Source: an uncultured bacterium (GTDB taxonomy: Bacteria > Bdellovibrionota_C > UBA2361 > SZUA-149 > CALKYB01). Taken from it: DNA of 5,591 nucleotides. The notes under the pieces were generated by a model. It did not search any database, was not told where the DNA came from, and worked only from the letters and a program-made list of their open reading frames with translations. The stretch lies in contig CALIEE010000190.1 in NCBI GenBank assembly GCA_938022485.1, forward strand, positions 1 to 5,591, in the 5' to 3' direction. Position 1 is the first letter of the stretch; every line of letters begins with the position of its first letter. The position numbers were made by a program, and so were the translations under genes. This document shows, piece after piece, positions 1-5,591 of this stretch.

Positions 1-215
1 CTACCTGAACACTAAACTAGGACCATTCAACAGGCCAGAAAAGAATCCAGGCTAACCAAATTTTTCCTTAGAACTGCCTGTTCTTAAGAAACAACTAATT
101 ATTAAGACGCTGATTCGCAAGAAGTTGATACAATTTCTTTTCCACAAAATAAAAGCACTATTCTAGGGTCTAAATACCCGTCAGTTTGACACAGTGATCT
201 GTAAAATAGCTTATT
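1..215. other. Intergenic region after clpX with no gene seen
   Basis: No reading frame of useful length with a plausible start and ribosome binding site is found on either strand. Apart from the small inverted repeats listed separately, I see nothing firm. In many bacteria lon follows clpX, so this stretch may hold the promoter of a downstream minus-strand gene outside the window. A TAGAAT at about 163-158 lacks a suitable -35 partner. Confidence 0.5.
67..88. repeat. Imperfect inverted repeat downstream of clpX
   Basis: CTTAGAAC and GTTCTTAAG flank a 5-base loop and pair except for one extra base. The second arm overlaps the perfect palindrome TTCTTAAGAA (81-90). A T-run at 61-65 is on the wrong side for a terminator on the plus strand, and on the minus strand it reads as A residues. 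It could be a protein-binding site or chance AT-rich symmetry. Confidence 0.25.
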
Positions 216-231
216 TTAGGCTGATTCAGCC
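202..231 (-). repeat. Two adjacent inverted repeats at the clpX stop codon
   Basis: GGCTGA-T-TCAGCC (219-231) is a perfect short palindrome made of the last sense codons of clpX. Directly beside it, TAAAATA-GCT-TATTTTA (202-218) is a 7-base perfect inverted repeat containing the stop codon. In clpX RNA these would be a GC-rich hairpin followed by an AU-rich hairpin. There is no clear U-run after either, so I do not call a standard intrinsic terminator, but the pair may affect the mRNA 3' end. Confidence 0.4.
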
Positions 232-1463
232 TTATGCTCGTATACCACCAAGGGCTGTTCACCACGAGAGATACTTTCCTCCGAGATTACTATCTCTTTG
301 ATATCCTCGTCTGATGGGATCTCGTACATTAGGTCAAGCATGACCTCTTCAAGTATCGCCCTAAGCCCTCTTGCGCCAAGCTTCCTTTCAATTGAAAGTT
401 TTGCAATAGCTTTCAACGAATCGTCGGTAAATTTAAGCCCCACACTCTCCATTTCGAAAAGTCGCTGGTATTGCTTAATCAAAGCATTCTTAGGTTTACT
501 TAAAATATTGACCAAGGCCTGCTCTGAAAGCTCCCTCAGAGTAGCAACAACTGGTAGCCTCCCAACAAACTCTGGAATCAAACCGTATTTGAGTAAGTCT
601 TCTGGTTGGGTCTCTACAAGCAAATCACTCTTATCTGACTTAGGTTGTACCTTGGAGCTAAAGCCCATGGAATTACCAAAAGACCTCTTAGAAATTATGT
701 CCTCTAGGCCCATAAAGGCCCCACCGCAAATAAACAAGATGTTGGAAGTGTCCACCTGAAGGAACTCTTGCTGTGGATGCTTTCTTCCACCCTTTGGAGG
801 AATACTTGCAGTAGTACCTTCTATGATTTTAAGCAAAGCTTGCTGAACACCTTCCCCGGAGACGTCTCTTGTTATCGAAGGATTTTCAGACTTCTTAGAA
901 ATTTTATCGATCTCATCAATATAGACAATCCCTCGCTGAGCCTTTTCAACATCATAGTCCGCGGCTTGCAGAAGGTTTAAAATAATATTCTCTACATCTT
1001 CACCAACATAACCAGCCTCAGTCAGATTGGTAGCGTCAGCAATTGTAAAAGGAACATCAATCAGACGGGCAAGAGTTTGGGCTAAAAGAGTTTTACCCGA
1101 GCCAGTTGGCCCAACCAAAAGAATGTTACTCTTCGCAAGCTCAACCCCACCTTTAGTGCTGGAATCCTCAACTCGCTTGTAATGGTTGTAAACTGCGACA
1201 GATAGAATTTTTTTGGCGTCCTCTTGGTCGATAACATAGTCATCGAGGAAGGCCTTTATCTCTTTTGGCTTAGGAATACTGATTGAGGTTTCACCAGTGG
1301 TTTCCTCCGCAACTTCGTCCAGTATAATATCGTTACAAAGATCAATACACTGGTCGCATATATAAACCCCAGGGCCTGCAATTAGCTTTCGAACTTCATC
1401 TTGGCTAGCTCCACAAAAGCTGCAAACTAAACCGGCTTGATTTCTATCGCTGGACTTACTCAA
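216..1463 (-). CDS. clpX: ATP-dependent Clp protease ATP-binding subunit ClpX
   Basis: ClpX is the hexameric AAA+ unfoldase that recognises tagged or misfolded proteins in the cytoplasm and threads them into ClpP. The 415-residue product is close to the E. coli length of about 424 and looks complete. Visible in order: an N-terminal zinc-binding domain with Cys14, Cys17, Cys36 and Cys39; Walker A GPTGSGKT (118-125); pore loop GYVG (151-154); Walker B IVYIDEID (179-186); the RKH pore loop in GGRKHP (225-230); a ClpP-docking loop reading MGF (266-268) where IGF is usual; the PEFVGRLP segment with the arginine finger (Arg302); and sensor-2 GARGLR (363-368). The start is TTG (1463-1461). No in-frame ATG lies anywhere near the zinc domain, and AGGA sits 7 bases upstream, so TTG is well supported. 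The gene lies 105 bases after clpP, and a sigma70-like promoter in that gap suggests it can be expressed separately as well as by read-through. Confidence 0.97.
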   Translation of the reverse strand: MSKSSDRNQAGLVCSFCGASQDEVRKLIAGPGVYICDQCIDLCNDIILDEVAEETTGETSISIPKPKEIKAFLDDYVIDQEDAKKILSVAVYNHYKRVEDSSTKGGVELAKSNILLVGPTGSGKTLLAQTLARLIDVPFTIADATNLTEAGYVGEDVENIILNLLQAADYDVEKAQRGIVYIDEIDKISKKSENPSITRDVSGEGVQQALLKIIEGTTASIPPKGGRKHPQQEFLQVDTSNILFICGGAFMGLEDIISKRSFGNSMGFSSKVQPKSDKSDLLVETQPEDLLKYGLIPEFVGRLPVVATLRELSEQALVNILSKPKNALIKQYQRLFEMESVGLKFTDDSLKAIAKLSIERKLGARGLRAILEEVMLDLMYEIPSDEDIKEIVISEESISRGEQPLVVYEHKAESA

Positions 1464-1470
1464 GGTGAAT

Positions 1471-1474
1471 TCCT
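1471..1474 (-). promoter_or_regulatory. Ribosome binding site of clpX, supporting a TTG start
   Basis: The minus strand reads AGGA, then 7 bases, then TTG. This spacing is ideal for a Shine-Dalgarno site. It supports translation from the TTG codon, giving a protein that begins MSKSSDRNQ a few residues before the first zinc-binding cysteine, as in other ClpX proteins. Confidence 0.75.
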
Positions 1475-1497
1475 AAGAGGTTTTAAACTTAGACACT

Positions 1498-1526
1498 ATT
1501 ATACCGAAGGGTGGCAGCCAAGCCAA
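1498..1526 (-). promoter_or_regulatory. Candidate sigma70-type promoter of clpX
   Basis: On the minus strand there is TTGGCT (1526-1521, four of six matches to TTGACA), a 17-base spacer, and a perfect TATAAT (1503-1498). Transcription would begin near 1491, leaving a leader of about 28 bases before the TTG start and containing the AGGA ribosome binding site. The element lies in the 105-base clpP-clpX gap, which is longer than needed for a simple operon junction. The spacing and -10 box are seen directly; activity is inferred. Confidence 0.55.
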
Positions 1527-1568
1527 GCTACTTTCTAAACGTGCACTACCTCTAAGCTCTCAAACAAA

Positions 1569-2171
1569 CTAGCTATTTTTAATAGGAGTAGGTCTCTTAG
1601 AAACTACCGAATCAACTATTCCGTAGTCCTTGGCCTCTTTAGCAGACATGAAGTTATCGCGCTCAGTGTCAGCAGCGACCTCCTTAACCTCTCTATCGCA
1701 ATGCCTGGCGAAAGATTCGTTAAGTCCCTTCTTCAGTCTCTTCATTTCTTGGGCATGAATCTCAACATCAGTTACCTGACCTTGAAAACCTCCAGATGGT
1801 TGGTGGATCATGATCCGCGCGTGAGGCAAAGCTGCTCGTTTACCCTTAGTTCCTGCAGAAAGAAGAAAAGCTCCCATACTAGCAGCTTGTCCAAGACATA
1901 AGGTTGAGATGTCTGCGGAGACATATTCCATGGTGTCATAAATAGCGAGACCAGCTGTCACAGACCCTCCCGGAGAGTTGATGTAGAAAAATATATCCTT
2001 TGAAGGATCTTCACTTTCTAAAAATAAGAACTGGGCAATAATAACATTAGCTACTGCGTCATTGACCTCTGAGCCAAGAAACACGATGCGGTCTTTAAGC
2101 AGGCGCGAGTAAATATCGTAAGATCTTTCCCCGCGACCGGTTTGCTCGATAACGTATGGTACGTAATTCAT
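1569..2171 (-). CDS. clpP: ATP-dependent Clp protease proteolytic subunit ClpP
   Basis: ClpP is the serine peptidase that forms the double-heptamer proteolytic barrel docked by ClpX. The 200-residue product has the full catalytic triad: Ser98 in GQAASMGAF, His123 in IMIHQPSGG, and Asp172 in TERDNFM. The oxyanion-region motif INSPGGSV lies at 64-71. Compared with E. coli ClpP (207 residues with a short propeptide), the protein begins MNYVPYVIEQ, one residue before the mature E. coli N terminus by alignment from memory. It therefore seems to lack a cleavable propeptide, as in many other bacteria. The ATG start has GAGGA (2183-2179) 7 bases upstream. The gene starts 39 bases after the tig stop, so cotranscription with tig is likely. 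Confidence 0.97.
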   Translation of the reverse strand: MNYVPYVIEQTGRGERSYDIYSRLLKDRIVFLGSEVNDAVANVIIAQFLFLESEDPSKDIFFYINSPGGSVTAGLAIYDTMEYVSADISTLCLGQAASMGAFLLSAGTKGKRAALPHARIMIHQPSGGFQGQVTDVEIHAQEMKRLKKGLNESFARHCDREVKEVAADTERDNFMSAKEAKDYGIVDSVVSKRPTPIKNS

Positions 2172-2210
2172 CTATGTTTCCTCAGTTCAGTTTCTGGGTA
2201 AGTAAAAGAC

Positions 2211-3551
2211 CTACTCCTTATCTTCCGCAGCAGCCTTCTTCTTTCCACCTTTCTTTTTATTCTCTTCTTCAGGCTTTGAAGCCTTAATTTTACACTCAGC
2301 AAGAAGACTTTCCATGACCTTCTCACGAGCAAGGTGGGATTTTAACCGATCCAGCGACTTGGGCAAATCATAAATTTTCTTTATCTCATCAACCCCCACG
2401 CTGGACTGCTTAGCTTCTTTCTCCAACCACTCATCAACGTCCTTATCCCCTATCTCAATCCCCTCTTGTTCCAAAATCCTCTCAAGAGCTACCCCCTGCT
2501 TAACACGCATCTCAGCTCTTTCTCCAAGACTCTCTCGGAAACCTTCAACACTAATTTGATAAGACTTCTGATCGTTAGGGTCCAAGAGCCTAGCTTCAAA
2601 AAGTATATTTCGGATCTCTTCGTCTACAAGAATGCCTGGAACTTCAAACTTCAACTTATCCAGCAGAGTAGAAAAATAACCCTCTACTTTGGATTGGTGG
2701 TTTCTTCGCTCGATGTCACGATCAATAGTGTCCTTAATCTGCTTTTTAAGTGCAGCAAGATCCTCTGCTACTTCTTTCTCTTTAACAAACTCATCCGTTA
2801 GTTCAGGAATTTTTCGCTCGCTGATCTCATGCACTGTTATTGAGTAGCTGGCTTTCTTACCGGCAATCGCTGGGTTGGCAATATCTCCTGCCATATCAAC
2901 TTCGATGCTTTGCTCCTTCTCCTTTTCAAGGCCAACCATTGCCTTTTCAAAGTTTTCAGGCACTGAACTCGCTCCAAGAAGAATCGTTACTTCCTTAGCC
3001 TCGGAACCATCAAATGGCTCCCCACCAATTGTTCCTGAGTAAGAAACCTTAAGAAGATCTCCTTTCTTTACTTTCTTTCTGCTAACAGGCTCGCTTGACG
3101 CAAACATCTCAGCAACTCGTGTCAACTCAGAGTCCATCAACTGATCACTATATTCAGTGACCTCGCACTCGAAGTTAAGCTTTTTGTAATCCTTTATCTC
3201 CGGGGCCGGGTACAACTCTACAGCAGCGGAAATTTCAACATCTTTCCCTTCTTCAATTGGTTTGATGTCAATTTTTGGATAGCCCACCACGTTGAGCTTG
3301 TGATCGTCGAGTGCTTCTCGGTATGCCTGCGAGACAAGCTCCTCTAAAACGTCGTTCTGTATTCTATCACCATACATTTTCTCAACCACTTGGCGAGGAG
3401 CTTTACCAGGGCGGAAACCTTTAATCCGAGCCTGCTGCGCAGCTTTATTAACGCCAGAAGAGAATTTCTCATCATACTGGCCTCTCGGAATTAAGATTTT
3501 AATGTCTCTGGAAACCTCACCAGTTTCTTCGATCGATACTTTGGCACTCAT
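2211..3551 (-). CDS. tig: Trigger factor (ribosome-associated chaperone and peptidyl-prolyl isomerase)
   Basis: Trigger factor binds at the ribosome exit tunnel and shields nascent chains during early folding. The 446-residue protein has the usual three-part build. The N-terminal ribosome-binding domain carries the signature GFRPGK (45-50) followed by APRQVVEKMYG. An FKBP-like isomerase domain spans about 161-245, with GDLLKVSYSGTIGGEPFDG at its start and AGKKASYSITV at its end. The C-terminal helical chaperone domain begins near IPELTDEFVKE (248-258). The isomerase pocket has VPENFE where many homologues read IPGFE, so isomerase activity may differ. The tail after residue 426 is rich in lysine and glutamate. 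The ATG start has AAAGGA (3565-3560) 8 bases upstream. The gene heads the tig-clpP-clpX cluster, 111 bases after tRNA-Leu. Confidence 0.96.
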   Translation of the reverse strand: MSAKVSIEETGEVSRDIKILIPRGQYDEKFSSGVNKAAQQARIKGFRPGKAPRQVVEKMYGDRIQNDVLEELVSQAYREALDDHKLNVVGYPKIDIKPIEEGKDVEISAAVELYPAPEIKDYKKLNFECEVTEYSDQLMDSELTRVAEMFASSEPVSRKKVKKGDLLKVSYSGTIGGEPFDGSEAKEVTILLGASSVPENFEKAMVGLEKEKEQSIEVDMAGDIANPAIAGKKASYSITVHEISERKIPELTDEFVKEKEVAEDLAALKKQIKDTIDRDIERRNHQSKVEGYFSTLLDKLKFEVPGILVDEEIRNILFEARLLDPNDQKSYQISVEGFRESLGERAEMRVKQGVALERILEQEGIEIGDKDVDEWLEKEAKQSSVGVDEIKKIYDLPKSLDRLKSHLAREKVMESLLAECKIKASKPEEENKKKGGKKKAAAEDKE

Positions 3552-3559
3552 CTCTGTAG

Positions 3560-3565
3560 TCCTTT
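3560..3565 (-). promoter_or_regulatory. Ribosome binding site of tig
   Basis: The minus strand reads AAAGGA, 8 bases before the tig ATG. This is a good match in both sequence and spacing, and it supports the start used here. Confidence 0.65.
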
Positions 3566-3598
3566 AAAAGATTTGAGGAGCTTTCACTCTCAGTCGAG

Positions 3599-3618
3599 CT
3601 TGACCACTGCAGGTCCAG
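3599..3618 (-). repeat. Imperfect hairpin in the tig leader
   Basis: CTTGACC and GGTCCAG on the plus strand flank a 6-base loop and pair at six of seven positions, so the minus-strand RNA could form a small stem in the tig 5' leader. There is no U-run after it, so it is not a terminator. A role in translation control is possible but unsupported. Confidence 0.3.
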
Positions 3619-3628
3619 TCGCTTCGTG

Positions 3629-3634
3629 ATTATA
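3629..3634 (-). promoter_or_regulatory. Candidate -10 box of a tig promoter
   Basis: A perfect TATAAT is read on the minus strand inside an AT-rich patch between tRNA-Leu and tig. Transcription would begin about 70 bases before the tig start. No convincing -35 box is found at 16 to 18 bases; the closest look-alike, CTGACC at 3653-3648, leaves only 13 bases. The patch is nearly palindromic, so a -10 match also reads on the plus strand. The placement suits a tig operon promoter, but the sequence evidence is incomplete. Confidence 0.35.
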
Positions 3635-3662
3635 ATAATATAAGAGGGGTCAGAAAAAAATA

Positions 3663-3745
3663 TGCGGGAGAAGGGACTCGAACCCCCACGCGCTAGGCGC
3701 ACTAGATCCTAAGTCTAGCGTGTCTACCAGTTCCACCACTCCCGC
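3663..3745 (-). tRNA. tRNA-Leu with anticodon UAG
   Basis: The gene folds as a class II tRNA. The acceptor stem GCGGGAG (3745-3739) pairs with CTCCCGC (3670-3664), followed by discriminator A at 3663. The anticodon stem CTAGA/TCTAG encloses the loop CTTAGGA, giving anticodon UAG at 3711-3709, which reads CUN leucine codons. A variable arm with a GCGC/GCGC stem and a T-loop TTCGAGT are present; the outer two T-stem pairs are G-U. The sequence strongly resembles other bacterial tRNA-Leu(UAG) genes. The 3' CCA is not encoded, because TAT follows the discriminator, so the tRNA must be finished by CCA-adding enzyme. Seven T residues begin three bases past the discriminator (3660-3654) and may help end transcription or guide processing. 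No strong promoter is seen upstream; a weak TTGATT lies at 3785-3780. Confidence 0.96.
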
Positions 3746-3833
3746 AGTGGGGGCAAGGGATATCAAAGACGGGCAGCTGAATCAATGAGGATTGGCCAAA
3801 ATCTTGGCAAATACTGCAGCGTTTTAGTATCCT

Positions 3834-4994
3834 TTACTGGCAGCTCATAGAATGGCTGTGCTCAAAGATTGAGTTAGCTAGTTTCAGCCCTTTCTCCGCT
3901 GAGAAATGGCGAGCATCGCTAAAATCAGATTTCTCAAACTTCAGAATGTCGTTCTGGTCGATAATTGATATTTTACTGTCCCCATTTATCTCAGAAACAA
4001 CCTTGCCTACCGAAGACTCCAAGGCTGAGAAGGCTTTCTTTCGCAAAGCAACACGCCGTTCAGTGAGAGTATCCTGATGGAATCCACCTTTAACAATAAC
4101 TACACAGGAGCCACTCTCAACTACTCTCACAAGAAATTTTTCGAAAATTTCCATGTTGGGTTCCAGATATTTGAGACGCTCAGGAGTAATACTATCCTCC
4201 AAAAACTCCAACTCCTCCAACAAAACGTCTTTTTTAGAACTTTGTTCAAACATAACTTGCTCAGTCTTAATCCGTTTATGTTTAGATAGGAGCTTTTGTT
4301 TATAACCACGTGGTACGAAATTAAATTTATATTCAGGAAGCCAATCCGACACCCAAAGCTGCTTAAGCGAAAAACTAACCCTATCAGCTCCTAAAACATC
4401 TAAGAAATTAGCTTTTAAGAACTTCCCCCATGACCAAAGCTGAGCAATCCCTTTCTCGGGAGTATAGTACATAGTGTCTAAATTAGGAGAGAGTGAGATC
4501 GAATCCTCTGACAAGTAAAGTAAAACATATTTAGGACCAACTTCGATGATATCATCAACGTAAAACAAGTAATCGGTAACCTGCATGGAAGGAAACTCCC
4601 ATTTCAAAAGTTCCTTCGATTTCCCATGAAGAGCCTTATACAAGGAGCCAGTCTGACTATCACCAATAGCTAGATACCTAAGCTCAGGGTAAGGGCTAAT
4701 CCACTCCCGAAACTCATAGCTCATCGCCCCTCTTTGTTGAAAACCAACCTCCTTCCAATTCAACAATTGGAAATGGGCTCCCCACGATAGCGGGTTACCA
4801 AAAAACACAAATCTGAATAGAATTAGAGTTCCCAGACAATACCCCAAAGCCGCAAGGGAGGAATAGCGTCTAATCAGCAGCCAAATTAACAAAAAGGAAA
4901 GGCAAAGCAGCGCTAATGAAGCCAACACAGCGCTGCCGTCAAGAACACCGAATCGAGAAATAGCTTTAAAAAAACTAGAAGTAATAGACGACAT
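3834..4994 (-). CDS. Membrane-anchored SGNH-like protein, probable partner of the MBOAT acyltransferase
   Basis: The 386-residue product has two hydrophobic N-terminal segments (about 21-41 and 46-66) joined by a short loop with Arg42-Arg43. By the positive-inside rule this loop is cytoplasmic, which would put the C-terminal domain in the periplasm. The sequence then shows LAIGDSQTGS, with GDSQ at 111-114 and candidate nucleophile Ser113. It also shows VIVKGGFHQD around His306, and near the end DARHF, with Asp360 and His363 as the likely remaining triad members. These are SGNH-hydrolase landmarks. SGNH proteins of this build (compare AlgJ, AlgX and DltD) work beside MBOAT proteins in acylating extracytoplasmic polymers. 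The start lies 10 bases after the MBOAT stop, so the two are probably translated from one mRNA. The ribosome binding site is weak (TTGAG), suggesting coupling. The family is inferred from motifs, and the acceptor substrate is unknown. Confidence 0.72.
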   Translation of the reverse strand: MSSITSSFFKAISRFGVLDGSAVLASLALLCLSFLLIWLLIRRYSSLAALGYCLGTLILFRFVFFGNPLSWGAHFQLLNWKEVGFQQRGAMSYEFREWISPYPELRYLAIGDSQTGSLYKALHGKSKELLKWEFPSMQVTDYLFYVDDIIEVGPKYVLLYLSEDSISLSPNLDTMYYTPEKGIAQLWSWGKFLKANFLDVLGADRVSFSLKQLWVSDWLPEYKFNFVPRGYKQKLLSKHKRIKTEQVMFEQSSKKDVLLEELEFLEDSITPERLKYLEPNMEIFEKFLVRVVESGSCVVIVKGGFHQDTLTERRVALRKKAFSALESSVGKVVSEINGDSKISIIDQNDILKFEKSDFSDARHFSAEKGLKLANSIFEHSHSMSCQ

Positions 4995-5004
4995 AAAAGC
5001 TCAA

Positions 5005-5591
5005 CTAAAATTGAAAATAAATAAACTCTTGGCTACCAAATTCTCCAAAGCAGACAATTGACAACAGCATTACCGCGTAAAGAACTCCACGAAATAAAGG
5101 GGGCCAAGAAAATATTGAGTAGTTATCATTCTTACGTAGAGTAGAGATTTGAATGATTCCCAAGACAGCGGTGTAAAACCCTAGATTCAAAAAGTGATAG
5201 ACCGCTGCATTATTCCAATTCAAACCTTCAAATAGTATCTTACTGGCGATCGATGATATATCGCCTAGCTCTTCCACCCGAAAAATAAGCCATCCAAAAC
5301 AAGTAATCTGAAACATTATAAAAATGGAAAGCAGTCTAAAAACTAGTTTCTTGGTAAAGCTTGGAAGATAAGATTTTAAAACTGAGTAAACGATTAGCAA
5401 GAAGCCATGGAAGAAACCCCAGAGAACAAAGTTCCAGGCGGCACCATGCCAAAAACCACTCACAACAAAAGTAATTAGCACGTTACGAAAAAGAATAGCT
5501 TGTCCTCCACGGCTACCACCAAGGGGAATGTAAACGTAATCTCTAAACCAAGAAGAAAGGCTAATGTGCCAATGCCGCCAAAAGTCCGAAG
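5005..5591 (-). CDS. MBOAT family membrane O-acyltransferase (AlgI/DltB-like), C-terminal part
   Basis: This is the end of a larger gene whose start lies beyond the window edge; 194 full codons are visible. The reading frame stays open to base 5591, so the GTG at 5481 is internal and not a start. The fragment opens with SDFWRHWHISLSSWFRDYVY and IPLGGSRGG, both typical of AlgI-type proteins. It then has SGFWHGAAWNF, whose His (residue 48 of the visible part) is the expected catalytic histidine, and GFFHGF. Several hydrophobic helices follow, with the FGWLIFRVE segment among them, and the protein ends EFIYFQF, a common ending in this family. Such proteins pass an acyl group, usually acetyl, across the inner membrane to a partner that modifies alginate, cellulose, peptidoglycan or another polymer. 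The SGNH-like gene just downstream fits the partner role. The substrate is not determined. Confidence 0.93.
   Translation of the reverse strand, partial: SDFWRHWHISLSSWFRDYVYIPLGGSRGGQAILFRNVLITFVVSGFWHGAAWNFVLWGFFHGFLLIVYSVLKSYLPSFTKKLVFRLLSIFIMFQITCFGWLIFRVEELGDISSIASKILFEGLNWNNAAVYHFLNLGFYTAVLGIIQISTLRKNDNYSIFSWPPLFRGVLYAVMLLSIVCFGEFGSQEFIYFQF

Noticed and set aside
298..759. Plus-strand open frame of 153 codons
   Set aside because: It lies wholly inside clpX on the opposite strand, shows no recognisable domain, and has serine-rich antisense-type composition.
2466..2801. Plus-strand open frame of 111 codons
   Set aside because: It is antisense to tig, with no supporting motif or convincing ribosome binding site.
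3517..3702. Minus-strand open frame of 61 codons upstream of tig
   Set aside because: It runs from within tRNA-Leu into the tig start in another frame, so it is not a credible gene.
3663..3745. tRNA-Leu as an integration site for a mobile island carrying the MBOAT/SGNH pair
   Set aside because: No integrase is visible, no copy of the tRNA 3' end was noticed elsewhere, and the pair lies on the tRNA 5' side rather than the usual 3' side.
3759..3785. TTGATT with GATATC as a tRNA-Leu promoter
   Set aside because: The -10 match is poor and the spacing is 15 bases; a GC-rich stretch follows, but this is too weak to list as a feature.
3795..3808. GCCAA-AATC-TTGGC inverted repeat as a terminator after the SGNH gene
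   Set aside because: The stem has only 5 pairs and no T-run follows on either strand.
5479..5481. GTG as the start of a 158-residue protein
   Set aside because: The same frame continues upstream to the window edge and encodes the conserved MBOAT motifs DFWRHWHIS and IPLGGSRGG, so this GTG is an internal valine codon.

Overview
The window reads as a chromosomal segment of a Gram-negative, proteobacterium-like organism. Every supported gene is on the minus strand, so transcription runs from high to low coordinates. The evidence for lineage is the classic tig-clpP-clpX order, proteobacterial-type ClpX and ClpP sequences, and a tRNA-Leu(UAG) just upstream of tig. The tRNA does not encode its CCA end, which argues against a typical gammaproteobacterium. 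A deltaproteobacterial or Bdellovibrio-like lineage is possible, but I cannot fix the taxon from this window.

Layout in transcription order. (1) 5591-5005: the C-terminal part of an MBOAT (AlgI/DltB-type) membrane acyltransferase, cut off by the window edge. (2) 4994-3834: a membrane-anchored SGNH-like protein starting 10 bases after the MBOAT stop. (3) 3745-3663: tRNA-Leu(UAG). (4) 3551-2211: tig (trigger factor). (5) 2171-1569: clpP. (6) 1463-216: clpX, with a TTG start and a good sigma70-like promoter candidate of its own. (7) 215-1: no gene seen, only small inverted repeats; lon often follows clpX in this gene order, but it would lie outside the window.

The window therefore holds two functional blocks separated by a tRNA. 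The first is an envelope block: the MBOAT protein would move an acyl (probably acetyl) group across the inner membrane, and the SGNH partner would place it on an extracytoplasmic acceptor, probably a polysaccharide. The acceptor cannot be told from here. The second is a proteostasis block: trigger factor receives nascent chains at the ribosome, and ClpX unfolds substrates and feeds them to the ClpP proteolytic chamber.

The proteostasis genes look intact, with all key motifs present. The less ordinary points are the MBOAT/SGNH pair, the TTG start and separate promoter of clpX, an MGF rather than IGF sequence in the ClpX loop that docks on ClpP, and a ClpP that starts at about the mature N terminus. 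I found no CRISPR array, insertion sequence, phage gene or clearly novel system.
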